A stretch of DNA of 64,000 bases from Pseudomonas lalucatii (GTDB lineage Bacteria; Pseudomonadota; Gammaproteobacteria; Pseudomonadales; Pseudomonadaceae). Below the pieces are notes generated by a model. That model searched no databases. It worked only from the letters and a program-made list of their open reading frames with translations, and was not told the DNA's origin. This document shows positions 46,215 through 56,022 of the stretch, in pieces. The DNA is taken from contig NZ_JADPMV010000001.1 in assembly GCF_018398425.1 (NCBI RefSeq), positions 558,001 to 622,000 of the forward strand, written 5' to 3'. Position numbers and translations under genes: made by a program. Each line of letters begins with the position of its first letter. Position 1 is the stretch's first letter.

Positions 46215-47407
46215 GGCACTTCGGCGCCATCGCGCGGGTGCCCGGCGACCCCATCCTCGGCCTGATGGAGGCCTTTCGCGCCGACACCAACCCAGCCAAG
46301 CTGGACCTGGGCGTCGGGGTGTACAAGGACGCCCGGGGCCTGACGCCCATCCCCCAGGCGGTGAAACTGGCCGAGCGGCGCCTGGTCGAGGGCGAGACCA
46401 GCAAGAGTTACATCGGCGGCCACGGCGATCCGCTGTTCGCCGCCCGCCTGGCCGAACTGGTGCTGGGTGCAGACAACCCGGCGTTGGCCGCCCAGCGCGC
46501 CGCCGCCAGCCAGACCCCCGGCGGCACCGGCGCCCTGCGCCTGGCGGCCGATTTCATCGGCCACTGCCTGCCCGGCCGCGGCATCTGGCTGAGCGACCCG
46601 ACCTGGCCGATCCACGAGACCCTGTTCGCCGCGGCCGGCCTGCACGTCGGCCACTACCCCTATGTCCGCGCGGACAATCGCCTGGATGTCGAGGCCATGC
46701 TCGAGGCCCTCGCCCGCCTGCCCCAGGGCGACGTGGTGCTGCTGCACGCCTGCTGCCACAACCCCACCGGCTTCGACCTCGGCCAGGACGACTGGCGCCG
46801 GGTGCTGGAGGTGGTCAAGGCGCGCGAGCTGCTGCCGCTGATCGACTTCGCCTACCAGGGCTTCGGCGCAGGCCTGGAGGAGGACGCCTGGGCGGTACGG
46901 CTGTTCGCCGAGGCGCTGCCGGAGCTGCTGGTAACCAGCTCCTGCTCGAAGAATTTCGGCCTCTATCGCGAGCGCACCGGCGCCCTGCTGGTCTGCGCGG
47001 CGGACGCCGACAAGCTCGTGGACGTGCGCAGCCAGCTGGCCGCCATCGCCCGCAACCTGTGGTCGACCCCGCCGTCCCACGGCGCCGCGGTGGTCGCCAG
47101 CATCCTCGACGACGGCGAACTCAGGGCGCTGTGGCAGGAGGAGCTGAACGCCATGCGTGCGCGCGTCGCCGGCCTGCGCCTGGGCCTGGTCGAGGCCCTG
47201 CGCCCCCACGGCCTGGCCGAGCGCTTCGCCCATATCGCCGTGCAACGGGGGATGTTCTCCTACACCGGCCTGTCGCCACGGCAGGTGCAGCGGCTGCACG
47301 AGGAGTACAGCGTGTACATGGTCGGCTCGGGTCGGGCCAACGTCGCCGGCCTGGACGCCGAACGACTGGAGCAGCTGGCCAGCGCCATCGCCCGGGTCTG
47401 CACCTGA
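46211..47407 (+). CDS. phhC: Aromatic amino-acid aminotransferase
   Basis: 398 residues from a GTG at 46211 that overlaps the phhB stop by 4 bp; GGAGGG lies 8 nt upstream. N-terminus [20 protein letters not shown] is the usual start of the TyrB/AspC group. PLP lysine is in [16 protein letters not shown], Arg of the carboxylate site in [10 protein letters not shown]. It transaminates tyrosine (and Phe), the next step after PhhA. Confidence 0.95.
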   Translation: MRHFGAIARVPGDPILGLMEAFRADTNPAKLDLGVGVYKDARGLTPIPQAVKLAERRLVEGETSKSYIGGHGDPLFAARLAELVLGADNPALAAQRAAASQTPGGTGALRLAADFIGHCLPGRGIWLSDPTWPIHETLFAAAGLHVGHYPYVRADNRLDVEAMLEALARLPQGDVVLLHACCHNPTGFDLGQDDWRRVLEVVKARELLPLIDFAYQGFGAGLEEDAWAVRLFAEALPELLVTSSCSKNFGLYRERTGALLVCAADADKLVDVRSQLAAIARNLWSTPPSHGAAVVASILDDGELRALWQEELNAMRARVAGLRLGLVEALRPHGLAERFAHIAVQRGMFSYTGLSPRQVQRLHEEYSVYMVGSGRANVAGLDAERLEQLASAIARVCT

Positions 47408-47497
47408 GGCCCCGTCCTGGCGGCCGGCGCGCGGCCCGCCGGACGCAGGCTCGACTATAGTTCGGGCAACCCCTTCGTCCCGGCGGCCGCTCCCTTG

Positions 47498-48850
47498 GTG
47501 CAACCCTCCAACCTGCTCTTCCGTGCCTATCAGCGCACCGTCCACAGCCTGGCGTTCTACCCGACGCTGATCGCCCTGGGCTTCCTGCTCCTGTGCCTGC
47601 TGAACATCGCCATCGAATACCAGCCCTGGCTGCTGGTCCTCAAGGCCAGGCTGGACATCGGCCTGGTGAAGAACGCCGACAACGCCCGGCTGATCCTCGG
47701 CACCCTGGTGGCCGGCATCATGTCGCTGATGGTGTTCAGCTTCTCGATGGTCATGGTGGTACTCAACAACGCCGCCGCGGCGCTCTCGCCGCGGGTTATC
47801 CCCGGGCTGATCAGCAGCAAGGGCCACCAGAAGACCCTGGGCTTCTACCTGGGCACCATTCTCTATGCGCTGCTGCTGATCACCACCATCGAGCAACAGG
47901 GCGACGAACGGGTGCCCAGCCTCGGCGTACTGGTCACCCTGGGGCTGGGAATCGCCTGCCTGGGCCTGTTCGTGCAGTTCATCCGCTCGATCTCCCAGTC
48001 GATCCAGGTCGAGTACATCCTCAACAACCTCTACTGCACCACTCTGGACAAGCTCGGCGGCTGTGAGCGCAAGCTGCTCGACTGCCGACAGCCACCCCGC
48101 TGGCCGGTGGCGGCCGGCTGGGCGCAAGTCGAGGCACGGCGCAGCGGCTATTTCAAGGAGCTGAACGTCGTCACCCTCAACGCCCTGCTCGAGGAGCACG
48201 ACCTGCGCATGGCGGTACTGGTCCATCGCGGCTTCTTCGTCATGGCCGGACACCCGCTGTTCAAGCTCGACCGCCCCGTCGACGAGGCGCTGCAGCAGCA
48301 GCTGCTCGACTGCTTCGACTTCTTCGTCGAGCAGTACGCCAGCTCCCATTACGTGTTCGGTTGCAAGCATATCTCCGAGATCGCCGTGAAGGCCCTGAGC
48401 CCCGGCATCAACGATCCGGGCACGGCGCTCACCGCCATCGACATGCTCTGCGTGCTGTTCAGCAAGCGCATGGCGCTGCCGGACCTGGACGTCATGCCAC
48501 TGGCGGACCAGGCGCCGCGGCTATTCTTCCTCGAGCTGCCGCTGGACCAGCTGCTGCAGCTGGTCTTCGGTCCGCTGCGCACCTACGGCGGCGCCGACCC
48601 CCAGGTCCTGAGCGGCCTGCTGCAGGCCTACAAGAACCTGCTGTACCAGCAACCCAGCGCCCGGCACAAGGCCGATCTGGTCAGGCATGCGCAAAGCGTT
48701 CTGGAAACCGCCGACCGGCACATCGCCAACCGGCGCGACCGCGAGGAGCTCAACGCCATGGTGGAGCGCTTCAACCAGGCCGCCGGAGCCACGCCCCCCG
48801 CCCTGGCGCCGCTGAAGATGGAGGCGGCGCCAGGGGATAACGCCCCATAA
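47498..48850 (+). CDS. DUF2254-family membrane protein
   Basis: About 450 residues; GTG 47498 is chosen, with TTG 47495 directly before it. Four membrane segments lie in the first ~165 residues (FYPTLIALGFLLLCLLNIAI, SLMVFSFSMVMVVLNNAAAA and two more). The remainder is a soluble domain with ISEIAVKALSPGINDPGTA, the diagnostic DUF2254 motif. Function is unknown; in this family the motif suggests a ligand-binding or enzymatic site under the membrane. It stands alone between phhC and an MFS gene. Confidence 0.8.
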   Translation: MQPSNLLFRAYQRTVHSLAFYPTLIALGFLLLCLLNIAIEYQPWLLVLKARLDIGLVKNADNARLILGTLVAGIMSLMVFSFSMVMVVLNNAAAALSPRVIPGLISSKGHQKTLGFYLGTILYALLLITTIEQQGDERVPSLGVLVTLGLGIACLGLFVQFIRSISQSIQVEYILNNLYCTTLDKLGGCERKLLDCRQPPRWPVAAGWAQVEARRSGYFKELNVVTLNALLEEHDLRMAVLVHRGFFVMAGHPLFKLDRPVDEALQQQLLDCFDFFVEQYASSHYVFGCKHISEIAVKALSPGINDPGTALTAIDMLCVLFSKRMALPDLDVMPLADQAPRLFFLELPLDQLLQLVFGPLRTYGGADPQVLSGLLQAYKNLLYQQPSARHKADLVRHAQSVLETADRHIANRRDREELNAMVERFNQAAGATPPALAPLKMEAAPGDNAP

Positions 48851-48997
48851 CGGTGCAAGGACTCGCCAAAAAAATATCGCCGCCCATTTATCAGCTGAAT
48901 TATTTCTTTGTTATCAATGAGTTAATAAGCACGCACCAGCACACCTGGCCCGCTTCGTGCTTGCTATCGGGAGAATAGTTCCCTAGGGTAGTTCGCC

Positions 48998-50263
48998 ATG
49001 TGGTCCCAGATTGCCCCCATCAGCTCGCTGCTGAGCGGGGTCGCGTTACTCCTGCTCGGCAATGGCCTGCTCAACACCCTCCTGACCTTGCGTGGCGTCG
49101 CCGAAGGCTACTCCACCTCGATGCTCGGCCTGATCATGTCCGGGTACTTCGTCGGCTTCCTCCTCGGCACCTGGCTGGCGATTCCGCTGGTGCGCCGGGT
49201 TGGCCATATCCGTGCCTTCGCCTTTTGCGCCGCACTGGCCGCGATCGCCGCCCTGCTCCATGTGCTGCTGATCGATCCCTGGATCTGGCTCGCCCTGCGC
49301 GTGCTCTACGGCCTGGCCCTGGTCAGCCTGTACACGGTGATCGAGAGCTGGCTCAACGCCCAGGCTCCCGCGGAGAAGCGCGGGCAGGTGTTCGCCCTGT
49401 ACATGGCGGTCAATCTCGGTGCCCTGGCGGCGGCGCAGCAGCTGCTCAACCTGGCCGATCCCAGCCAGTTCGTCCTGTTCGTCCTGGCGGCGATGCTGAT
49501 CAGCGCGGCGCTGATGCCCATCACCCTGACCCGCCAGCGCCAGCCCAGCGTGCCGGACAGCCTGCACAGCAACCTGCGCCAGCTGCTCGGCATCGCCCCG
49601 TTGGCCATCGTCGCCGCCGGCCTGTCCGGCCTGGCCCTCGGCGCCTTCTGGGGCATGGCCCCGGTGTACGCCAGCCTGAGCGGCTTCGACGCCGGCGGCG
49701 TGGGCCTGCTGATGAGCAGCGCGATTCTCGGCGGCGCCCTGCTGCAGTGGCCGATCGGCCGCTACTCCGACCGCCACGACCGGCGCCTGGTGATGCTCTG
49801 GGTGGTGCTGCTGGCGGTGCTGGTGGCGCTGGCGATGAGCCTGCTGCCGGCCGGACGCCCGCTGCTCGGGCTGATGTTCCTGTTCGGCGGCCTGGCCTTC
49901 GCCATCTATCCGATCGCCGTGGCCCAGCTGATCGACCAGCTGCACAGCGACGAGATTCTCGCCGGCTCCTGCAGCCTGCTGCTGGTCAACGGCATCGGCT
50001 CGGTGTGCGGCCCGCTGCTGGCCGGGGTGCTGATGCAACAGCTGGGCGCCCAGGCACTGCCGCTGTACTTCGCCGCGGTGCTGGCCGTGCTGGCCGGCTA
50101 CACCTGGTATCGCCTGCGCCACGTCAGCGACCTGGTCAGCGGCGCGCAGGCGCACTTCGTGCCGATGCTGCGCACCAGCCCCACGGTGCTCGAGCTGATG
50201 CCCGACGCACCGCCGGCCGAAGCCGGCGCCGGCGACGAGGCGCTCGCCCCCGAATCACGGTAG
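48998..50263 (+). CDS. MFS transporter (YcaD-like)
   Basis: 421 residues, 12 hydrophobic segments. The first half has GYSTSMLGLIMSGYFVGFLL and LVSLYTVIESWLNAQAPAEK, typical of the YcaD/UMF-like branch; the second half has LLQWPIGRYSDRHDRRLVM, the repeated MFS loop motif. Substrate unknown. An AT-rich promoter region (48,851-48,997) precedes it, and 111 bp separate it from the glucosylglycerol gene, so co-transcription is possible. Confidence 0.82.
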   Translation: MWSQIAPISSLLSGVALLLLGNGLLNTLLTLRGVAEGYSTSMLGLIMSGYFVGFLLGTWLAIPLVRRVGHIRAFAFCAALAAIAALLHVLLIDPWIWLALRVLYGLALVSLYTVIESWLNAQAPAEKRGQVFALYMAVNLGALAAAQQLLNLADPSQFVLFVLAAMLISAALMPITLTRQRQPSVPDSLHSNLRQLLGIAPLAIVAAGLSGLALGAFWGMAPVYASLSGFDAGGVGLLMSSAILGGALLQWPIGRYSDRHDRRLVMLWVVLLAVLVALAMSLLPAGRPLLGLMFLFGGLAFAIYPIAVAQLIDQLHSDEILAGSCSLLLVNGIGSVCGPLLAGVLMQQLGAQALPLYFAAVLAVLAGYTWYRLRHVSDLVSGAQAHFVPMLRTSPTVLELMPDAPPAEAGAGDEALAPESR

Positions 50264-50374
50264 CGGCGGCCAACCCGCTGCTGCCACAACTGCGGCCGCC
50301 GCCCTCCAGCGGCAACGCCCACCCTTTAGCACGTCGGCCCAGGTCGGCGCGTCAACTGCACAAGGAGACAGCGC

Positions 50375-52636
50375 ATGCTACTTGCCACCGATCTCGATGG
50401 AACCTTTCTCGCCGGCGATCCCGAGGATCGCCTGAGCCTCTACCAGACCATCGCCGCCCACCCGGACATCCGCCTGGCCTACGTCACCGGCCGCAGCCTG
50501 GAGGCGGTGCTGCCGTTGCTGTCCGACCCGACGCTGCCGCAGCCGGACTTCATCATCGCCGACGTCGGCGCCAGCCTGGTGCACGGCGACACGCTGCAGC
50601 CGATCCAGCCGCTGCAGAGCGCGGTGGACGCCCTGTGGCCCGGCGAAAGCCAGGTCGCCAGCGCCATCGAGGGTTTCGACCTGGAGCGCCAGGACGTGCC
50701 CCAGGCGCGCCGCTGCTCCTACTTCTGCACGCCCGAGCAGGCGGCCAACCCGGCGCTGCTGGAGGCGGCCCGGGCCCTGGGCTGCGACCTGCTGTACTCG
50801 GCCGAACGCTACCTCGACTTCCTGCCCCAGGGGGTGAACAAGGGCAGCAGCCTCAAGGCCCTGGCCGACTGGCTGGAGCTGGAGGCCGACCAGGTGCTGG
50901 CCGCCGGCGACACCCTCAACGACCTGTCCATGCTCAGCGGCCCCTTCAAAGGCGTCTGCGTCGGCCAGTCCGAGACGGGCCTGCTCGACGCCACCGCCAG
51001 CCACTCGCGCACCCTGCACGCCCAGCGTCCGGGCTGCGGCGGCATCCTCGAGGCCTTCGCCCACTTCGGCTTCCTCGGCGCCCACGGCATCGCCGCCGAA
51101 CGCCGCCAGGCCGCCCAGCCCGGCAAGGCCGAGCTGGTGATGGTCTACCACCGCCTGCCCTACGAGGAATACCGCGGCGCCGACGGCAAGCTGCAGCGTC
51201 GCCGGCCGACCTCGCCGAACGGCATCATCCCCACCCTGCTGAGCTTCTTCGGCGACGACCGGCCCGGTTCCTGGGTGGCCTGGGCGGTACACGAGGACGA
51301 CGGCGAGCCCTTCGACAGCCACACCACGGTGGACGCCGAACGCTACCCCAAGCTCACCGCCGCACGGGTCAAACTGAGCAAGGAAGAGGTCGACATCTTC
51401 TACAAGCGCTTCTCCAAGGAGGCGTTCTGGCCGACCCTGCACACCTTCTGGGAGCGGGCCACCTTCAACGAGGACGACTGGCAGGTGTTCTGCAAGGTCA
51501 ACCGCGCCTTCGCCGAGCGCACCGCCCTGGAAGCCGCCGAAGGCGCCATCGTCTGGCTGCACGACTACAACCTGTGGATGGTCCCGGCCTACCTGCGCGA
51601 GCTGCGCCCGGACCTGCGCATCGCCTTCTTCCATCACACCTACTTCCCCTCGGCGGACGTGTTCAACGTGCTGCCCTGGCGCCGGCAGATCGTCGGCAGC
51701 CTGCTGCAGTGCGACTACGTGGGCTTCCACATCCCGCGCCAGGTGGAGAACTTCGTCGACGTGGCCCGCGGGGTGTTCCCGCTCAAGACCCTGGAGCGAC
51801 AGAACTGCGCGCCGCGCTTCCTCACCTACGGCTGCGCCGTGGGCCTGGAGCGCATGACCACCGCGCTGGACACCGGCACCCGGGTGGTCAAGCTCGGCGC
51901 CCATCCGGTGGGCCTGGACATCGCCCGGGTGCGCAGCGCCCTGGAGGCGCCGAAGATCCGCGAGATGATGACGCGCCTGCGCGAGGAACTGTCCGGGGTC
52001 AAGCTGATCCTCTCGGTCGAGCGCCTCGACTACACCAAGGGCATCCTGGAGAAGCTCAACGCCTACGAGCGCCTGCTGGCGGACAACCCGGAGCTGCTCG
52101 GCAAGGTCACCCTGGTCACCGTCTGCGTACCGGCGGCCAAGGAGATGACCATCTACGACGAGCTGCAGACGCAGATCGAACAGGCGGTCGGACGGATCAA
52201 CGGACGCTTCGCGCGCATCGGCTGGACCCCGTTGCAGTTCTTCTTCCGCAGCCTGCCGTTCGAGGAGGTCAGCGCCTGGTACGCCATGGCCGACGTCATG
52301 TGGATCACCCCGCTGCGCGACGGCCTCAACCTGGTGGCCAAGGAGTTCGTCGCGGCCCAGGGCCTGCTCGGCGGCAGCGGCGTGCTGGTGCTCTCCGAGT
52401 TCGCCGGCGCCGCCGCCGAACTCAAGGGCGCCCTGCTGACCAACCCGCACGATCCGGCGGACCTGGCGCAGACCTGCTACCTGGCGCTGAACCTGCCCAA
52501 GGCCGAGGCCCAGGCGCGCCTGCGCCAGCTGTACGACATCGTCAGCTACAACGACATCCGCCGCTGGGGCGACGAGTTCCTCGCCGGGGTGGCGCTGGAG
52601 GACAAGTCGCAGCAACCCCTGGTGCTGGCCTCCTGA
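50375..52636 (+). CDS. ggpPS: Bifunctional glucosylglycerol-phosphate phosphatase/synthase (GgpPS)
   Basis: 753 residues in two parts. Residues 1-~240 are a HAD phosphatase (LLATDLDGTFLAGDPEDR; later GVNKGSSLKALADWL and AAGDTLNDLSML). Residues ~255-745 are a GT20-type synthase (WLHDYNLWMVPAYLRELRP, FFHHTYFPSADVFNVLPWR, SVERLDYTKGILEKL, WITPLRDGLNLVAKEF), nearer to glucosylglycerol-phosphate synthase than to OtsA. The fused form makes glucosylglycerol from ADP-glucose and glycerol-3-phosphate, a salt-stress solute. AAGGAG precedes ATG 50375. Trehalose-phosphate synthase fusion is the alternative, but the order phosphatase-then-synthase favours GgpPS. Confidence 0.85.
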   Translation: MLLATDLDGTFLAGDPEDRLSLYQTIAAHPDIRLAYVTGRSLEAVLPLLSDPTLPQPDFIIADVGASLVHGDTLQPIQPLQSAVDALWPGESQVASAIEGFDLERQDVPQARRCSYFCTPEQAANPALLEAARALGCDLLYSAERYLDFLPQGVNKGSSLKALADWLELEADQVLAAGDTLNDLSMLSGPFKGVCVGQSETGLLDATASHSRTLHAQRPGCGGILEAFAHFGFLGAHGIAAERRQAAQPGKAELVMVYHRLPYEEYRGADGKLQRRRPTSPNGIIPTLLSFFGDDRPGSWVAWAVHEDDGEPFDSHTTVDAERYPKLTAARVKLSKEEVDIFYKRFSKEAFWPTLHTFWERATFNEDDWQVFCKVNRAFAERTALEAAEGAIVWLHDYNLWMVPAYLRELRPDLRIAFFHHTYFPSADVFNVLPWRRQIVGSLLQCDYVGFHIPRQVENFVDVARGVFPLKTLERQNCAPRFLTYGCAVGLERMTTALDTGTRVVKLGAHPVGLDIARVRSALEAPKIREMMTRLREELSGVKLILSVERLDYTKGILEKLNAYERLLADNPELLGKVTLVTVCVPAAKEMTIYDELQTQIEQAVGRINGRFARIGWTPLQFFFRSLPFEEVSAWYAMADVMWITPLRDGLNLVAKEFVAAQGLLGGSGVLVLSEFAGAAAELKGALLTNPHDPADLAQTCYLALNLPKAEAQARLRQLYDIVSYNDIRRWGDEFLAGVALEDKSQQPLVLAS

Positions 52637-52690
52637 CGCCCCGCCGCCCGCGCTCGTCCCGCCCAGGGGCCAGTGCGGGACGGTGGCCCA

Positions 52691-53593
52691 TCAGACCCGG
52701 GCTTCTGCCTCGATCAGGCCCTCCAGCCACTGCATGAACACCCTCACTCGCTGCGGCAGGTAACGCCGGTCGGCATAGAGCAGCGACACCGCCATCGGCG
52801 GGGCCAGGTAGTCCGGCAGCACGGCACACAGGCGACCGCTCGCCAGGTAGTCGCGCACCCCGGCCAGCGGCGCCTGAATCAGTCCCAGACCGCCGAGACA
52901 GGCCGCCTCGTAGGCGTCGGTGTTGTTCACCGTCACGTTGCCCGTCATCGGCACCTGGCGCAGCCTGCCGTTGGCGACATAGTCGAAGCCGGTCGAGCGG
53001 GCACCGAGCACCGGCACGTAGTGGATCAACCGATGCGCGGCGAGATCCTCGAGGGTCGCGGGCGTGCCATATGCCTGCAGATAGGCCGGGCTGGCGCAGT
53101 TGACCATGCTGAAGCCACTGAGCCGGCGCGCGACCAGCGAGGTGTCCGGCAGCTCGCCGACCCGCAACACGCAGTCGAAGCCCTCGCCCACCAGGTCGAC
53201 CTGGCGGTCGCTGCTGCTGATCTCCAGTTCGACCTGCGGATGGCGGGCGACGAACTCGGCCAGCCGCGGCAGGACGATCTTGCGGGCCACCGAACTGGGC
53301 ATGTCGACCCGCAGGCGGCCAGCCAGCGCCGTGCCGTCCTGGCGGAACAGGCCCTCCAGCTCATCCATGTGCGCCAGCATGTCCTTGCTGCGCTCGTACA
53401 ACACCAGGCCGTCCTGGGTGGCGTGCACTCTGCGCGTGGTGCGGTGCAGCAGCCGCGCACCGAGCAGCGCCTCCAGCGCTCGCACCTGCTCCGAAACCGT
53501 CGAGCGCGGCAGACCGAGGCTCTCCCCGGCCTGGGTGAAGCTGGCCAGCTCCGTCACCCGGACGAAGGTGCGCAACAACTCCAGCTTGTTCAT
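52691..53593 (-). CDS. LysR-family transcriptional regulator
   Basis: 300 residues from ATG 53593 with GGAGG upstream. The N-terminal helix-turn-helix reads FTQAGESLGLPRSTVSEQVR; the effector domain has LRVDMPSSVARKIVLPRLAE and DCVLRVGELPDTSLVARRL. Divergent from the SDR gene at 53717 across 123 bp, which is its likely target. It belongs to the CrgA/DmlR-like branch common in Pseudomonas. Inducer unknown. Confidence 0.9.
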   Translation of the reverse strand: MNKLELLRTFVRVTELASFTQAGESLGLPRSTVSEQVRALEALLGARLLHRTTRRVHATQDGLVLYERSKDMLAHMDELEGLFRQDGTALAGRLRVDMPSSVARKIVLPRLAEFVARHPQVELEISSSDRQVDLVGEGFDCVLRVGELPDTSLVARRLSGFSMVNCASPAYLQAYGTPATLEDLAAHRLIHYVPVLGARSTGFDYVANGRLRQVPMTGNVTVNNTDAYEAACLGGLGLIQAPLAGVRDYLASGRLCAVLPDYLAPPMAVSLLYADRRYLPQRVRVFMQWLEGLIEAEARV

Positions 53594-53716
53594 GACTGCC
53601 TCCGGTATTGTTCGTAGTAGCCGATCAGTATTTCCGATATAGCCATATTTATCGGGATACAAGCGAACAATAAGCTGGCCCTCGACCCTTCCATCCAAGC
53701 AACGAGGAGTACGGCC

Positions 53717-54475
53717 ATGACCCGTAAAATCGCACTCATCACCGGCGCCAGCCGCGGTCTCGGCAAGAACACCGCCCTGCACCTGGCCGCCCAGGGCATC
53801 GACATCATCGGCACCTACCACAGCCAGGCCGGCGAAGCGCAGGCGCTGATCGGCGAAGTCGAACGGCTGGGCGGTCGCGCTGCCATGCTGCAACTCGACG
53901 TCAGCGCCAGCAGCCGCTTCGATGCCTTCGCCACGCAAGTCGCCGAGGCGCTGGCCAGCACCTTCGGCCGCGAACGTTTCGACTTCCTGATCAACAACGC
54001 CGGCATCGGCATCTACGCAAGCTGCGCCGAAACCACCGAGGCGCAGTTCGACCAGCTGGTGAACATCCAGTTGAAAGGACCCTTCTTCCTCACCCAGAAA
54101 CTGCTGCCGCTGATCGCCGAGCAAGGCCGCATCCTCAACATCTCCACCGGCCTGGCGCGCTTCACCCTGCCGGGCTACGCCGCCTATGCGGCGATGAAGG
54201 GCGGTATCGAGGTGTGGACCCGCTACCTGGCCAAGGAACTCGGCCCGCGCGGCATCACGGTCAACGTGCTCGCCCCCGGCGCCATCGAGACCGACTTCGG
54301 CGGTGGCGTGGTGCGCGACAACAACGAGGTCAACCAGTACATCGCCGCCAACACCGCACTGGGCCGGGTTGGTCTGCCGGACGACATCGGCGGGGCGATC
54401 GCCGTGCTGCTGGCCGACGGCGGACGCTGGATCAACGGCCAGCGCATCGAGGCGTCCGGCGGCATGTTCCTCTGA
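53717..54475 (+). CDS. Short-chain dehydrogenase/reductase
   Basis: 252 residues. Cofactor motif TGASRGLGKNTALHLA at residues ~10-25, NNAGIGIYA near 92, catalytic Ser region ISTGLARFTLPG and YAAYAAMKGG for Tyr/Lys. After the Tyr, GITVNVLAPGAIETDFGGG is the classical SDR pattern. The Arg/Thr near strand 2 (GTYHSQAGEA) is compatible with NADP. Substrate unknown; regulated probably by the divergent LysR protein. Confidence 0.9.
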   Translation: MTRKIALITGASRGLGKNTALHLAAQGIDIIGTYHSQAGEAQALIGEVERLGGRAAMLQLDVSASSRFDAFATQVAEALASTFGRERFDFLINNAGIGIYASCAETTEAQFDQLVNIQLKGPFFLTQKLLPLIAEQGRILNISTGLARFTLPGYAAYAAMKGGIEVWTRYLAKELGPRGITVNVLAPGAIETDFGGGVVRDNNEVNQYIAANTALGRVGLPDDIGGAIAVLLADGGRWINGQRIEASGGMFL

Positions 54476-54483
54476 ACCCGGGG

Positions 54484-55030
54484 ATTAACTGCAGCGCCCG
54501 CTGCAGTTCGCCGACCAGGGCGGCGGGCTGCTTCAGCATCATCAGGTGCCCGGCTCCCGGATCAGCGCCTGGCTGGCAGCGGCCCGACGCGCCCACTGCG
54601 GCACGTCCCAACCGCCGCGCGAATGCTCACCGGCGAGCAAGTGCACCGGCAGGCGGACGAACAGCTCGCGCAGCCTGTCCCGATACGCCGCCGGGGCGGT
54701 TTCGGCCACCACCGCCTGCGCCATCGCCTGCACCGTCGAGGCAGGCTGCTGGGCCAGCCAGCACTCGGCCAGCCGCAGGGTCTCCGGCGTCGGGACGACC
54801 CCCGCCCCGGCCAGCCAACCGGCCGGGTCTCGGCGATAGCCTGCAAGCAGCGCCGCCACCTCCGCCGGCGCCATGGCCGCCACCCTGGCCGACCAGAAGG
54901 CATCCTTCAGGCTGAAATTGCCCTCCACGCTGACCAGGCTGCGCACTCGCGCGCCGTATCGACACGCGAACAGCGCCGCCACCACGCCACCGACCGAATG
55001 CCCGACCAAATGGTAGAAGCAGGCATCTGG
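54484..55030 (-). pseudogene. Decayed alpha/beta hydrolase gene
   Basis: The minus-strand frame has the nucleophile elbow LVGHSVGGVVAALFA and then YGARVRSLVSVEGNFSLKDA, continuing to VRLPVHLLAGEHSRGGWDVP, a normal alpha/beta-hydrolase body. Near 54,555 the frame breaks: ALI-REPGT-stop is read, whereas a one-base shift restores GHLMMLKQPAALVGELQRAL, the usual catalytic-His end. Upstream of the Ser motif no hydrolase N-terminus is recognisable. So both ends are damaged; a sequencing error could explain only the 3' break. Confidence 0.6.
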
Positions 55031-55231
55031 AATCCTTTCGCTGATGTTCGAACGACGGCCGGGATCACCCCGCGCCCTGGGCGCCGCAGAGCGAAACGCA
55101 GCGCTTGCAGCATGCGCGCCCATGACGAGGCGGCGATTGTCGCCGATCAGCGTAACGCAGGGCACGTCAAGCTGTGCTATCGCTGTTAAGAGGTGCAGTG
55201 CAGAGCGCGCTTCGGCGCGAGGAGGCAGGCG

Positions 55232-55981
55232 ATGCCACAGGCGGTGCTGCTGGATATCAGCGGGGTGCTCTATCAGGACACCTCCCCCCTGCCCGGCTCG
55301 GTCGACGCGGTAGCCCGACTGCAGAGCAAGGGTTATCCGTTGCGCCTGGTGACCAACACCTCGCGCCTGACCACCGCCGAGATCCACCGCCAGCTCAGTG
55401 GCATGGGCTACCTCATCGCCCCCGAGCAGATCTACAGCGCCCCCCGGGCCATGCGCCATTACCTCGAGAGCCACCGCCTGCGCCCCTACTGCCTGATCCA
55501 TCGCAACCTGGAGGAAGAGTTCGCCGACCTGCTCGAGGAGCCGGCACCCAATGCGGTGGTGATCGGCGATGCCGCCGAGCGCTTCGACTACCTGCACCTG
55601 GAGCGCGCCTTTCACCTGCTGCTCGCCGGCGCACCGCTGCTGGCCATGGGCGTCAACCGCTACTTCAAGCTCGAGGGCGCCCTGCGCCTGGACGCCGGCC
55701 CCTTCGTCCGCGCCCTGGAGTACGCCGCCGGGGTGCAGGCCAAGGTGCTCGGCAAGCCGTCGCCGGCGTTCTTCCAGGGGGCCCTGGACGAACTGGGCGT
55801 CAGCGCCGAGCAGGCGCTGATGATCGGCGACGATATCGAGAGCGATGTGCTGGGGGCGCAACGTGCCGGCCTGCACGGCTGCCTGGTGCAGACCGGCAAG
55901 TACCGCGCCGGCGACGAGGCCCAGGCCCCCGGCGCCCTGCTGGCCAGGGACCTGGCCGAGGCAGTGCGCCGTTACTGCTGA
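55232..55981 (+). CDS. HAD-IIA phosphatase (LHPP/HAD-SF-IIA-hyp3-like)
   Basis: 249 residues from ATG 55232 with AGGAGG upstream. Nucleophile motif LLDISGVLYQDTSPLPGS, then LVTNTSRLTTAEI, GKPSPAFFQGALDELGV and acidic motif MIGDDIESDVLGAQRAGL. The pattern DxSGVL rather than DxDGT is typical of the LHPP-like subgroup, phosphatases of phosphohistidine/phospholysine or pyrophosphate. Physiological substrate unknown. Confidence 0.85.
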   Translation: MPQAVLLDISGVLYQDTSPLPGSVDAVARLQSKGYPLRLVTNTSRLTTAEIHRQLSGMGYLIAPEQIYSAPRAMRHYLESHRLRPYCLIHRNLEEEFADLLEEPAPNAVVIGDAAERFDYLHLERAFHLLLAGAPLLAMGVNRYFKLEGALRLDAGPFVRALEYAAGVQAKVLGKPSPAFFQGALDELGVSAEQALMIGDDIESDVLGAQRAGLHGCLVQTGKYRAGDEAQAPGALLARDLAEAVRRYC

Positions 55982-56022
55982 GCCCGCGCCTTACTCAATC
56001 CGGCGCCAGGTCCAGCCTCTGC

